NCBI GenBank assembly: GCA_910587245.1
Contig: CAJULX010000003.1
Location: 1 to 64,000, forward strand
Origin: Candidatus Gastranaerophilales bacterium
GTDB lineage: Bacteria; Cyanobacteriota; Vampirovibrionia; Gastranaerophilales; Gastranaerophilaceae
Direction: 5' to 3'
DNA: 64,000 nt
The translations under genes and the position numbers were made by a program. Shown here piece after piece: positions 27,105-35,967 of the stretch (position 1 is the stretch's first letter; every line of letters starts with the position of its first letter). The notes below the pieces were generated by a model. That model was not told where the DNA came from. It worked only from the letters and a program-made list of their open reading frames with translations, and ran no database searches.

Positions 27105-28856
27105 TCAATACCTCACATACAAATTATATTTATTCCCTGATTCAAGCTTTGTAAATTCCTGTAAAATGCTTGACGGGTATTGTTTTTTCTTTTTTATTAT
27201 AAGGTAAACTGCGGTTTTTTGCGCATCTGCATTTTTTATTATGTCTTTTATGGTATTGTAGCTGCTGTTATTTAAATTTGAAATATAATAAACTTTTCCA
27301 TCATAATTATTCAAAAGGCTGTATTTGCTTCCCGTGCCGAATGCGATAAGTTTTGAGCCTGAAACAATCTGTGCCCTGTCTGCATAATGCTCAAGTTCAT
27401 TCTGGCCGAATGTTGTAACGTATCCTAAAATTCTTCCGCTTGTAATTATTGAAACTCCAAGCATTAAAATTACGTTTGCGATAAACAGAAGCGGTCTGTT
27501 TTTTGAAATCAGGCATAAAATTGTAATTAAAGATATTACAATAAGCCATGAAGATAATATAAGCCTGAAACCATCAGCATTTTGTGCATAAAATAAACTT
27601 TCGCCGGATAAAAAATTTGTAATTAAGGCTCCGCCCGTTCCGAATAAAATGAAGAAAACAGCACCCGTTACGGTTGAAATTTTTATACCTTTTTCAAATT
27701 TGTTATCCGTAATATAACCCCACCAGTAATACCCCGTTATTAAAGACAGGGCAGGGAATAAAGGCAGCACATAAGTCGGAAGTTTTGTGGATGATATGCT
27801 GAAAAATAAAAATATTGAAAGCATATAAATTGATGCAAAAACCAGAAGCTTTCTGTCGTTTGTATCCGCTGAAAAAAGCTGTTTAAAAGATTTTGCCGCC
27901 CTGAAATCTTTAATTAAAGATTTTACACCTCTGATACAGGCTGAAATAAAGCTGAATACCCAGGGCATAAACCCTGCAAGGATTACCGGAACATAAAATA
28001 TAAAAGGCTGTTTTCTATTTATTCCTAAAGATGAATTTAAAAACCTTGCAAAATGGTGTTTTACAATGTAATCTTCAAAAAACATACTGCCGTTTGCCGT
28101 GTATGCAGCTATATGCCATGGAGCCGCAACAAGCAGAAATATAATAACACCGGGGATTATATATAAAGGTTTTACAAGCTCTTTTCCCTTATTAAAGGCA
28201 AGGAATGTAAGCCCTGTCACCATAACAGGAATTATAATCCCTATAAGCCCCTTTTGAAGCACGCTTAAACCCATAAAAAAGTATGCAAGATACCAGAGAT
28301 ATTTTTTATTTTCTTCTTTAACATTAAAAAGTGTAACAACCGCGCAATATATCGTAACGGTGCAAAGCGCCATAAAACCTATATCCATAATGGCAAGATG
28401 CGCAAATAACCCCACCCATACGGAAGATAACAGAATAAATGCACTGATAAGACCAAAAATTTTAGAATTCAAAGCTTTTTTGCCGAAAAAATATGTGGCA
28501 AATACTGCCATAATGCACATCAGAGCATTTGGCAGCCTTGAAATAAATTCATCAGTAGAGCCTGTTAATTTATATAAAAGCACTATAAACCAGTAAAAAA
28601 GCGGGGGTTTTTCCAAAAAAGGCTCAAAATTTAAATACGGAGTAATATAATCTCCGCCTGTGAACATTGCCCGCGCAATATTCACATACCTTGTTTCATC
28701 AATATCAATAAGCCTGTAATTTCCTAAATTTAAGATACAAAATAAATAACAAAAAAGGATTAAAGCCAATATACAAAAAGGATTTGCGTATTTTGTAATA
28801 AAATCTTTTGCACGCTTTAAAAAATCATTTAAATGTGCTTTAAAATTTTCACCCAC
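27105..28856 (-). CDS. ArnT-like GT39 glycosyltransferase
   Basis: 583 aa starting at GTG 28856, with AAGGAG 7 nt upstream. It is polytopic, with 11-12 hydrophobic segments. The ArnT/PMT signature is strong: IDETRYVNIARAMFTGGDYITP, then FLEKPPLFYW near residue 83. A periplasmic domain of about 100 residues ends the protein. It transfers an aminoarabinose-like or hexose residue from undecaprenyl phosphate onto an envelope acceptor such as lipid A. The minus-strand metallophosphoesterase-like gene lies 22 nt upstream, so the two form an operon. Confidence 0.88.
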   Translation of the reverse strand: MGENFKAHLNDFLKRAKDFITKYANPFCILALILFCYLFCILNLGNYRLIDIDETRYVNIARAMFTGGDYITPYLNFEPFLEKPPLFYWFIVLLYKLTGSTDEFISRLPNALMCIMAVFATYFFGKKALNSKIFGLISAFILLSSVWVGLFAHLAIMDIGFMALCTVTIYCAVVTLFNVKEENKKYLWYLAYFFMGLSVLQKGLIGIIIPVMVTGLTFLAFNKGKELVKPLYIIPGVIIFLLVAAPWHIAAYTANGSMFFEDYIVKHHFARFLNSSLGINRKQPFIFYVPVILAGFMPWVFSFISACIRGVKSLIKDFRAAKSFKQLFSADTNDRKLLVFASIYMLSIFLFFSISSTKLPTYVLPLFPALSLITGYYWWGYITDNKFEKGIKISTVTGAVFFILFGTGGALITNFLSGESLFYAQNADGFRLILSSWLIVISLITILCLISKNRPLLFIANVILMLGVSIITSGRILGYVTTFGQNELEHYADRAQIVSGSKLIAFGTGSKYSLLNNYDGKVYYISNLNNSSYNTIKDIIKNADAQKTAVYLIIKKKKQYPSSILQEFTKLESGNKYNLYVRY

Positions 28857-28878
28857 GTTTTTTCTCCTTATTTTGCCT

Positions 28879-29685
28879 TTATTCTACGTTTATAATTTTT
28901 GTTCTTATTATGGTATTATCATCTGCGGTTTTTATTGTAATTACTTCATATTCGGCTCCGGAACTTAAAGAAGGAATGTTTATATGTTTAATTCCGTTTT
29001 CATCTTCAATAATAAAATCTTTATTGTCATGTCCTGAAATAATTGCTTTTATGTTTTTATGTTTTGAAATTAAATTTTTATAAGGTTCAACATCAAAAGT
29101 TGCTTTCATAGTATCTTCTATGCCGATTATCGGATAGTGCTGAATTATGATTACTTCATCATTTTTATATTTATTTAAATATTTTTCTAAAGTAATCAAT
29201 TCCCTTTCTTTATAATACCCTCTGGGTAAAGATACCATTTCATTGGTACCGTCCATAAAGATAAATACAAACCCGTTCAGTTTTTTTACGGAAGGAACTT
29301 TTGAAATTTTATTTCTTGAATATCTGTTTAAAAGCCTGTAGTATTCTTTCTTTTCAAGATGTTTTGTTTTTTGTACATCATTGTTGCCAATGCTTACATA
29401 CACAGGTTTTTGAATTTTTTTAATTATTTTTGCAAACATAACAAGGTTGTATTTATCGGCACCTGAAATGTTATTTCCCAAAAATAATACAAAATCGCTT
29501 CCCGAGCGGTTAATATCATCTTTTGCCCTCAGAAGCTTTTGAATAGAGGGGGTCATAGAATTATTTGCTTTATCGGATTTTATAGAGGATTCCGTTATTG
29601 CGGTAAATGTTACATCGGCTGAAAATGCCCTGCCCGCACAGAAGAAAAATAAAAATATAAAAAATAACAATTTAAAAATTTTCAT
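28879..29685 (-). CDS. Exported metallophosphoesterase-fold protein with degenerate active site
   Basis: 268 aa with a signal peptide (MKIFKLLFF core, cleavage after AFSA). The calcineurin fold can be traced, but metal ligands are replaced: D-x-H becomes TAITE, G-D-x-x becomes LGNNIS, GNHD becomes GNND and GHxH becomes GHDN; only QHYP keeps its histidine. It may bind rather than cleave, or use other residues. It is the first gene of an operon with the ArnT-like transferase, so it may assist envelope modification. GGGGGA lies upstream of the ATG, partly inside a CGG/CCG mini-hairpin. Confidence 0.7.
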   Translation of the reverse strand: MKIFKLLFFIFLFFFCAGRAFSADVTFTAITESSIKSDKANNSMTPSIQKLLRAKDDINRSGSDFVLFLGNNISGADKYNLVMFAKIIKKIQKPVYVSIGNNDVQKTKHLEKKEYYRLLNRYSRNKISKVPSVKKLNGFVFIFMDGTNEMVSLPRGYYKERELITLEKYLNKYKNDEVIIIQHYPIIGIEDTMKATFDVEPYKNLISKHKNIKAIISGHDNKDFIIEDENGIKHINIPSLSSGAEYEVITIKTADDNTIIRTKIINVE

Positions 29686-29827
29686 CGGAAAATCCCCCGT
29701 CCGTGCCCCTGTTTCCCTTATTATATATCAAGTTTCAAATATTGGAAACATAATGAAATTTTAAACGTCAAACAAACTAAAAGAGGATGGAATAAAATTT
29801 TTAAAAAGGGTTGGAGGAAATTTTTTT

Positions 29828-30790
29828 ATGAAAAATTCATTAAATAAAGTGTATGAAGAGTATGATTTTGAAGAGCAATTTACGGGCGCAAGCTGCCCCA
29901 TAACGGATGATGAAACCGATGAAGAAGAAATTAAAACCTTCAATACCATTGCAAATAAAGATGAAATCTTGCAGATGTATCTTAAGGATATAGGCAAAAT
30001 TAAACTTTTAAACAGAGCAAATGAAACGGCAATCGGAAAAACAATAAAGGAGGGCGGAAGAAAAGAGGCAAAAATTGCAAGAAAAAAGCTTATTCAGGCG
30101 AATTTAAGGCTTGTTGTAAGTATTGCCAAAAAATACACAGGGCAGGGAATTTTATTTATGGATCTTGTGCAGGAAGGCTCTTTAGGGCTCATTAAAGCGG
30201 CGGAAAGGTTTGATTATACAAAAGGTTTTAAATTTTCAACTTATGCCACCTGGTGGATAAAGCAAACAATAATAAGGGCTATCGCCAATAATTCAAGGAC
30301 AATAAGAATTCCCGTTCATATGAGCGATAAAATAAGAACTTTAAAACGCGCTATTGTAAAATTGAGTGTTGATTTAGGGCATGAGCCTGATGATGAGGCG
30401 CTTGCGGATTATTTAAAAACCGATATTAAAAAAATAAAACAGGTTAAAAAAGCAATGATAAAAGAACCCGTAAGCCTTGATACACCTGTAGCACAGGATT
30501 TATGCCTTGAAGATTACATTAAGGATGACATCGGAAAACTGCCCGATATCAAGACAGAGAAGGAATTTTTAAATAACGATATTATTAAAGCGCTTGATAT
30601 ACTTTCTTTGAAAGAAAGATTTATTATAATTAACCGCTTTGGTTTAGAAGGGCGAAAAACAAAGACACTTGAAGAGCTGGGGAAAATTTTAGGATTTTCA
30701 AAAGAGAGGATAAGACAAATTGAAGGAGAGGCATTAAAAAAACTGAGACGTTCGGAGAAAACTGCGGAATTAAAGCATTATTTAGGATAA
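29828..30790 (+). CDS. RNA polymerase sigma-70 family factor (RpoD/RpoD-like)
   Basis: 320 aa, with regions 1.2, 2, 3 and 4 and no long region 1.1. Region 1.2 is DEILQMYLKDIGKIKLL. Region 2 is AKKYTGQGILFMDLVQEGSLGL then FDYTKGFKFSTYATWWIKQ. Region 3 starts RIPVHMSDKI, and the region 4 HTH is TLEELGKILGFSKERIRQIE. It recognises ordinary -10/-35 promoters of the TTGACA/TATAAT kind seen here. The length and lack of region 1.1 fit a group 2 sigma or a short primary sigma; cyanobacterial relatives carry several. GGAGG lies 10 nt before the ATG. Confidence 0.92.
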   Translation: MKNSLNKVYEEYDFEEQFTGASCPITDDETDEEEIKTFNTIANKDEILQMYLKDIGKIKLLNRANETAIGKTIKEGGRKEAKIARKKLIQANLRLVVSIAKKYTGQGILFMDLVQEGSLGLIKAAERFDYTKGFKFSTYATWWIKQTIIRAIANNSRTIRIPVHMSDKIRTLKRAIVKLSVDLGHEPDDEALADYLKTDIKKIKQVKKAMIKEPVSLDTPVAQDLCLEDYIKDDIGKLPDIKTEKEFLNNDIIKALDILSLKERFIIINRFGLEGRKTKTLEELGKILGFSKERIRQIEGEALKKLRRSEKTAELKHYLG

Positions 30791-30841
30791 TTTAACAAAT
30801 TTTTCGATAAACAACAACAGACAACTTACTTATGTAACCTT

Positions 30842-30872
30842 AAAAAACCTGTCCTTATCGGGCAGGTTTTTT
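30842..30872. terminator. Terminator between the sigma gene and the convergent F-x-G gene
   Basis: AAAAAACCTG-x-CC and GG-x-CAGGTTTTTT pair around a TTATC loop, followed by T-rich sequence on both strands. The stop codon of the convergent minus-strand gene (30855-30857) lies in the loop, so the right arm of the stem is also coding sequence. Confidence 0.8.
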
Positions 30873-31394
30873 ATTATCTTCGTTATCCGGTTCTTGTTTA
30901 TTTTTGTTATTATCTTTTTCAACTTTCTTTGCAAGCAGCTTTAATTCTATTTCATCATCACTCATAAAGCCGCGTTCTTTTAGACTTTTAGCTGAATCAA
31001 ATATATTTAGAGAGTGTATTATTCTTGATACAAGCAATAACCCTAATCCCAGAATTACAGCACTTTTTGCTTCTCTCGATTTTTGCATTGAGGCAGCTTT
31101 TAATTCATTTAGTCTTTCATTTGAAGATGTAGCCGCTGCTTTTCTGGCCTGCCTGAAAAGCTTACTTGATTTTATATTCTTAAAAATACCTGTAAAAAAT
31201 GCACCAAAAGAAGCAAGAGCAAAACCTGCTTGTACAGTTTTATATTTTCCGTCTTTTTCTTCTCTGCCTTCAGACAGCCGTCTTGCATCATATAAAGCGC
31301 TCTTGCTTGCAGCGATGAAGAAATTTTGATGTTTATTATCTGCGGGTTTTTCCGCTCCGTTAAACGAAACGCTGTTTATAGCTTGAATTTGCAT
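30855..31394 (-). CDS. Hypothetical F-x-G-class membrane protein
   Basis: 179 aa. The N-terminus MQIQAINSVSFNGAEK carries the clearest F-x-G motif in the window. Two hydrophobic segments (about 55-71 and 111-130) flank a basic coiled-coil-like region, and the C-terminus is a charged tail rich in Asn, Lys and Glu. No enzymatic motif or known family. Upstream lies a TTTTGTAT-CA-ATACAAAA palindrome (31416-31433). The 3' end runs into the convergent terminator. Confidence 0.6.
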   Translation of the reverse strand: MQIQAINSVSFNGAEKPADNKHQNFFIAASKSALYDARRLSEGREEKDGKYKTVQAGFALASFGAFFTGIFKNIKSSKLFRQARKAAATSSNERLNELKAASMQKSREAKSAVILGLGLLLVSRIIHSLNIFDSAKSLKERGFMSDDEIELKLLAKKVEKDNNKNKQEPDNEDNKKPAR

Positions 31395-31415
31395 TTAATA
31401 CCTCATTATTACAAT

Positions 31416-31433
31416 TTTTGTATCAATACAAAA
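31416..31433. promoter_or_regulatory. Palindrome TTTTGTAT-CA-ATACAAAA upstream of an F-x-G gene
   Basis: A perfect 8-bp inverted repeat with a 2-nt spacer lies 22 nt upstream of the ATG at 31394, with a further TTTTGTATT half-site near 31459. Similar half-sites form a 12-bp inverted repeat before the F-x-G gene at 42491. Its size and symmetry fit an operator for a dimeric repressor; no factor is identified. Confidence 0.4.
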
Positions 31434-31516
31434 CTCATAATAATATATTTTGAACTCTTTTGTATTAAGAATGTATCTATAATTTAATATTTCTTAATAA
31501 ACCCGCACCAACCGTT

Positions 31517-32185
31517 TTATGGTAAATTCAGGTATTTATGAACCTGCGGGATAAGCCTTATTCTTGAATATTTTGAATATAATTTCTGGAAAATCCCTGT
31601 CACATCAAGCTTTTTAGACATGGGCATTTTAGGCTGTAGAATGATTTCCACTCCGTGTTTTATGCCTAAATTTGCAAGCTCCGTTATTTCTTTATCGGTT
31701 ATATTTTCATCAAAAACAACTTTAACAAAAACCTCTGTATCCCTTGCTACAAGCAGAAATTCATCGCTCAAAGAAAAATCATGCTTTTGCCCTGTAGCAG
31801 ATTCAAGCTTGATATCCATTGCTACAATATCAACATAATCTATAACCTCTCTAAGGTTATAAGGCAAGCTGCCATTGGTTTCTAAGTATATTGTTTTTTT
31901 AAGCGAAGTTTTATATTCAGATAAAAAATCTCTTAAAAAATCGGATTGTAATAATGGCTCTCCGCCTGTAAAACTGATGATTTGCGCCCCGTAGTCCAAA
32001 ATTTCTTCATAAAGTGCGGATTTTGTTAATTTTATTACGTTTTTTTCTTCAAAATTATCGGTATCACAATATTTACACTTTAAATTGCACCCGAAAAGCC
32101 TTATAAACAGGTGTTTTTGACCTACTGCAAGCCCTTCGCCCTGAATCGATTCAAATATTTCACAAATTTTACAAGTTTTTTCCAA
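31517..32185 (-). CDS. queE: 7-carboxy-7-deazaguanine synthase (radical SAM)
   Basis: 222 aa beginning at TTG 32185; no ATG is available before the conserved FESIQGEG motif. The radical-SAM cluster motif is CNLKCKYC (CxxxCxxC), then FTGGEPLL and ETNGSLP. QueE converts 6-carboxytetrahydropterin to 7-carboxy-7-deazaguanine in queuosine synthesis; queC, queD and queF are not in the window. It lies 30 nt downstream of the DnaJ-like gene on the same strand. Confidence 0.93.
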   Translation of the reverse strand: MEKTCKICEIFESIQGEGLAVGQKHLFIRLFGCNLKCKYCDTDNFEEKNVIKLTKSALYEEILDYGAQIISFTGGEPLLQSDFLRDFLSEYKTSLKKTIYLETNGSLPYNLREVIDYVDIVAMDIKLESATGQKHDFSLSDEFLLVARDTEVFVKVVFDENITDKEITELANLGIKHGVEIILQPKMPMSKKLDVTGIFQKLYSKYSRIRLIPQVHKYLNLP

Positions 32186-32215
32186 TTACCTTAAAATCCT
32201 TTATCTGTCTTATTT

Positions 32216-33304
32216 TTAGCTATCTAAACCTAAATCAATTTCTCTTAATTTTTTATATAATTCAATCTCTTTTTTGTTTAAATTTTCACTTATATCAATC
32301 CTGATAATTACGGTGTAGTCTGCATTTAAACCCAAAGAAGCCCATTTTTCATCATCCACTTTTAGTTTAAATCTTGTGCCTGATTTTGTCAAAGGCGGGA
32401 TTGTTGTTGAAACATTTTTTCCTTCGACAGAAATTGTTATTTTACCCCCTAAAACAGCTTGCCAAGGGGTTATTGAGGTTTCTATAACGGAATCTTCAAC
32501 GGTATTTTTATATTCAAATTCGGTCTGTTTTTTTACATTTTCATTTTCAATTTGAATTAAAAGATAAAGGTCACCGTTTTTGCCGCCGAATTTTCCGTAT
32601 TCACCTTCAGATTGAATTTTCATTTTCGTGCCGTGTTTAATTCCCGCAGGAATTTTCACGTTCATTTTTTTATGTTCCGATTTTTCGCCTACACCGTGGC
32701 AAAGAGCACATACTTTACCGTTTATATACTTTGCCCCTGCGCATTTCGGGCATTTATCGGTATGAAGAACATTGATTTTCCTCACTGTTCCTTGTTTTTG
32801 TTCTTTTTTTGATATGTTTACAATCGTTTCAATATCCTTACCGTCTATTTTCGGGCCTTTGAAACGGCTTTTCGGGGTTTCATCAGCGTTATATGCTTTA
32901 TTTTCAAAGGTTTCAGATGTTTTTTTTGTAAAAAAGCCTGTGCTTTTAGCTGTTTCGCCCGTTTTATTACTCGTAAATTCTTGCTCCTGACGGGTTTTAA
33001 GGGTTTTATCAACCGCATTTTTGTCATTTTCAGGGCTGTTTTTGGTTGTTAAGTTTTCATCATTTTTAACATAATCTTTTTTAACCCTCGAAATGCCCGC
33101 CAGAGTATCATATTGAAGCCTCTTTGCGTCATCAAGCAGTGTTTCCGCCGCATTATTCAACAATTTAAAATAGGTTTCCGCCTCTTTTGTCTGATTTACA
33201 TCAGGGTGATAAATTCTTACAAGTTTTCTATATGCAATTTTAATTTCTTCTTTTGAAGAATTCGGGTTCAGGTTTAAAATTTCATATAAATTTTTATTTT
33301 CCAT
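32216..33304 (-). CDS. DnaJ-family co-chaperone with reduced zinc finger
   Basis: 362 aa from ATG 33304; the longer ORF to 33352 adds a stretch with no ribosome site. The J domain (about 1-65) has the HPD motif in RIYHPDVN. A long Lys/Thr/Asn-rich linker (about 75-175) replaces the Gly/Phe region. The zinc region has only CPKC...CALC with one HGVG, one zinc site in place of the usual two formed by four CxxCxGxG repeats. C-terminal domains I/II follow (VKIPAGIKHGTKMKI, GDLYLLIQI). It probably stimulates a DnaK for a limited client set and is not the general DnaJ. Confidence 0.85.
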   Translation of the reverse strand: MENKNLYEILNLNPNSSKEEIKIAYRKLVRIYHPDVNQTKEAETYFKLLNNAAETLLDDAKRLQYDTLAGISRVKKDYVKNDENLTTKNSPENDKNAVDKTLKTRQEQEFTSNKTGETAKSTGFFTKKTSETFENKAYNADETPKSRFKGPKIDGKDIETIVNISKKEQKQGTVRKINVLHTDKCPKCAGAKYINGKVCALCHGVGEKSEHKKMNVKIPAGIKHGTKMKIQSEGEYGKFGGKNGDLYLLIQIENENVKKQTEFEYKNTVEDSVIETSITPWQAVLGGKITISVEGKNVSTTIPPLTKSGTRFKLKVDDEKWASLGLNADYTVIIRIDISENLNKKEIELYKKLREIDLGLDS

Positions 33305-33411
33305 AATTACTTTGATTTTAACACATAAAAAAATCCCTTTGCGATTGCTCACAAAGGGAAAACTTTTAAAGAACTATGGAGATATAGGAGAGAGGAGAAA
33401 TTTGGCTTGAA

Positions 33412-33431
33412 AAGCCATTATATTATGGCTT
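33412..33431 (-). terminator. Possible terminator downstream of the 33456 gene
   Basis: AAGCCAT (33412-33418) and ATGGCTT (33425-33431) pair with a 6-nt loop. On the minus strand the stem is followed by TTTTC. The T-run is short, so this is a weak call. Confidence 0.4.
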
Positions 33432-33455
33432 CTGGACTTTATGATTTTTATTATT

Positions 33456-33824
33456 TTACATATTTTTTAATACTGCTTGATAAGCAAGCGCCTGTTTTTG
33501 GGCATCTGAGAGATTTGGAAATTCCGCATCAATTACATTCAAATAGTTTTCAACATTGCCTGTAAAAGTAAGCATTGAATTTTGAATTCTTGCAATTGAG
33601 GCTTCATCAAGGTAATCTTTCGGATTAATGGCGTTAACCCCTGCAAATGCTATATTTTGCTTGCCTGATAATGCCATTGCATTTAAAACTTCATCAGCAG
33701 CAACATTTTTACCCTGATTGTTTTGAACAGTCTTTTCTTCTTCCTTAACTTCCGCTTCCTTCTTGTCTTGCAGCGGCTTCTGGTAATTTACCCCATAAAA
33801 ATTAAGATTAATTTTGTTATCCAT
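33456..33824 (-). CDS. Small F-x-G-class protein with three F-x-G tripeptides
   Basis: 122 aa from ATG 33824. AAGGAG abuts an ATG at 33833 but lies 9 nt before 33824, which decides the start. It has no signal peptide or membrane segment. NFYG (about residue 7-10), AFAG (about 60) and TFTG (about 88) repeat the F-x-G tag, and the central region is Lys/Glu/Gln-rich. The C-terminal half is helical (DEASIARIQNSML, LSDAQKQALAYQAV). Function unknown. Confidence 0.65.
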   Translation of the reverse strand: MDNKINLNFYGVNYQKPLQDKKEAEVKEEEKTVQNNQGKNVAADEVLNAMALSGKQNIAFAGVNAINPKDYLDEASIARIQNSMLTFTGNVENYLNVIDAEFPNLSDAQKQALAYQAVLKNM

Positions 33825-33965
33825 AGCTGACATCTCCTTGTTCTTTAAGTTCTTTATTGTTCCTTATGTTTTAGCTATCGGATATCTTTTAATCAAACTT
33901 TATAGTTTTACAAAAATTCGTTACATAATTTAACAATTTGAGTATCAAAAAATATGCGGACGGTA

Positions 33966-34655
33966 TTAAACTTTCATTTCAATTAAATTTTCGCTGATTT
34001 TAAAATCGCATCCTGTGCTTTTTTTAATATCATCAATTGAAAACATGGGGTTAATTTCCTCTAAAATAAGTCCGCGGGAAATTTTATTTTCATCAAAATC
34101 CACTCTAAACACGCATTTTTCCGTGATTATTAAATTCACTTCACCCGTTGCGGTTAACGGCAGGTCGCATTCTTCCACAATTTTAATCTGACCTTTTGAT
34201 GTGTGCTCCATCACCACTATAACTTTCTTTGCGCCCACAACCAAATCCATAGCGCCGCCCATGCCGGGGGTAAATTTATTCGGCACGGACCAGTTTGCAA
34301 GGTTGCCTTTGCTGTCTACCTGCAAAGCCCCTAATACGGTTGCATCAATGTGTCCGCCGCGCATTAAAATAAAAGCCATCTGCGAATCATAAAAACAGGC
34401 GCCATCCACCGTTTCCACATAACCGCCGCCTGCATTTATTACTCTTTCATCAATATTTTCAGGGTCTTGATTTTTCCCAACCCCTAAAAGACCGTTTTCT
34501 GATTGAAACATAACTCTTGCAGGATTCGGTATATATTTTGTAACTTCGGTAGGCAGGCCTATTCCAAGGGTTACGACATCGCCGTCTTTAAATTCTTTTG
34601 CGGCGCGTTTTGCTATTATTTCTCTTATTTTTTCTTTACCAAGAAGTTCCATCAT
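33966..34655 (-). CDS. 3-oxoacid CoA-transferase family, subunit B
   Basis: 229 aa from ATG 34655, with AAAGGA 10 nt upstream inside the stop of subunit A; the TTG at 34676 is less likely. The catalytic glutamate motif is SENGLLG (residue of about 49), in the order seen in AtoA/ScoB. GGAMDLVVGAKK and ECDLPLTA are family landmarks. With subunit A it moves CoA between short-chain acids, for example acetoacetate, butyrate or succinate; the exact substrate cannot be told. Confidence 0.9.
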   Translation of the reverse strand: MMELLGKEKIREIIAKRAAKEFKDGDVVTLGIGLPTEVTKYIPNPARVMFQSENGLLGVGKNQDPENIDERVINAGGGYVETVDGACFYDSQMAFILMRGGHIDATVLGALQVDSKGNLANWSVPNKFTPGMGGAMDLVVGAKKVIVVMEHTSKGQIKIVEECDLPLTATGEVNLIITEKCVFRVDFDENKISRGLILEEINPMFSIDDIKKSTGCDFKISENLIEMKV

Positions 34656-34662
34656 TCTTGAA

Positions 34663-35304
34663 TTATCCTTTAACAATATAATCTATGAATAATCCGGGGA
34701 TTACAATTTCATTGGGGTCGAGGCTTTCAACAATTTCATCCGCCTGTAAAATAACGGTATCCGCCGCCGTTGCCATAACCGTATTGCAGTTTCTTGTGGT
34801 GCCGTAGTATGAAACATTGCCGAATTTGTCCGCTTTAGTACCGTAAATTAAAGCAAAATCAGCACTTATGGGCCTTTCAAAAAGATATTTTTTATTATCA
34901 ATTTCATAAACCTTTTTGCCATCCGCAATTGCGGTGCCGATACCTGTCGGGGTTAAAACTCCGCCGAGCCCTGCGCCTTTTGCCCTTATGCGCTCCATTA
35001 AAGAGCCCATTGGGGTAAGCTCTACCTCGATTTCACCGGCTTCCATCTGTCTGCCTGTTTCGGGGTTTGTTCCTATATGGCTTGTGATGAGCCTTTTTAC
35101 CTGTTTATTTACTATTAATTTACCCTTGTCTTTATTCGGGATTGATGTGTCGTTTGATATCATTGTTAAATTTTTAACATTTGAATTAACAAGTTCATCG
35201 ATTAATTTATCAGGGGTACCGCAGCTCAAAAACCCGCCCACCATAATGGTTGCGCTGTCTTTTATAAGGCTTACGGCTTCTTTTATTGATATAATCTTTG
35301 CCAA
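34663..35304 (-). CDS. 3-oxoacid CoA-transferase family, subunit A
   Basis: 213 aa from TTG 35304, with AAGGA upstream and no ATG nearby. The CoA-binding glycine motif is MVGGFLSCGTP (residue of about 22), and GAGLGGVLTPTGIGT and ADFALIYGTKADKFGN are typical of AtoD/ScoA. It is paired with subunit B, 7 nt downstream, as a two-gene operon. In a fermentative anaerobe the enzyme may recycle CoA from acyl-CoAs. Confidence 0.9.
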   Translation of the reverse strand: MAKIISIKEAVSLIKDSATIMVGGFLSCGTPDKLIDELVNSNVKNLTMISNDTSIPNKDKGKLIVNKQVKRLITSHIGTNPETGRQMEAGEIEVELTPMGSLMERIRAKGAGLGGVLTPTGIGTAIADGKKVYEIDNKKYLFERPISADFALIYGTKADKFGNVSYYGTTRNCNTVMATAADTVILQADEIVESLDPNEIVIPGLFIDYIVKG

Positions 35305-35385
35305 AAATTGTCTTCCTTTTTTATTAAAATAATTTTAAGTTTATCATAAAAAATTTTGGCTGTGAAACCTTGTATTCACAAATGT

Positions 35386-35967
35386 TTACAACCATTTCGG
35401 GTGGTAATAAAGCGTTAGAATTTTTTTTGTATTAAGTTTCACATGCCCGCCCATTATAAAATTTGTTAAAGAACCTGTCGGCGGCAAAATTGTAAGCGCC
35501 CATTTCAAAGGAAAAACAAAATACGACCTATCCTGCCCGAAAATTTCAAGAGAATCGGTTATCTGCCCGGGTTTAATTTTACACGGGGCATTTTTTATTT
35601 CAAAAGAATCAAAAATAACGCTTGCGGGAATTCCGTTCATTCCGCTTGTTATAACGGTGGAAACCTTTGCGCTTATTATATCTCCTCTTCTTATTTTTAT
35701 TCTGCCGTTTTCATAAATACTTTTTTGTACAATAAATTCAACGGTCTGCCCTTCGTACAAATCTTTTTCGGATTTAATTCCGTCTTTGACAGCAATTCTT
35801 AAAGGAATTGCATCCGTTGATTCATAATCATATTCTTTATGAATATACGGTTTTTTAATATCGGCATTTTTTAAGAAAGATTCCACAAGAAAATCTTCCG
35901 TTATCTCTGCTTGTGCAGGGCTTAAAAAAAGCATTAAAATTGTTAAAATTAAGATACATTTATTCAT
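35386..35967 (-). CDS. Exported protein of unknown function
   Basis: 193 aa with a signal peptide (MNKCILILTILMLFLSPAQA, cleavage after AQA). The mature part is beta-rich: GQTVEFIVQKSIYENGRIKIRRGDIISAKVSTV, then NFIMGGHVKLNTKK. Similar wording (entry requirement, R-G-D-x-I-x-A-x-V) occurs near the C-terminus of the SLH protein (GSRVNGKITEV), so both may share an envelope beta-barrel or SH3-like module. The start overlaps the upstream M48-like gene by 8 nt. Confidence 0.65.
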   Translation of the reverse strand: MNKCILILTILMLFLSPAQAEITEDFLVESFLKNADIKKPYIHKEYDYESTDAIPLRIAVKDGIKSEKDLYEGQTVEFIVQKSIYENGRIKIRRGDIISAKVSTVITSGMNGIPASVIFDSFEIKNAPCKIKPGQITDSLEIFGQDRSYFVFPLKWALTILPPTGSLTNFIMGGHVKLNTKKILTLYYHPKWL

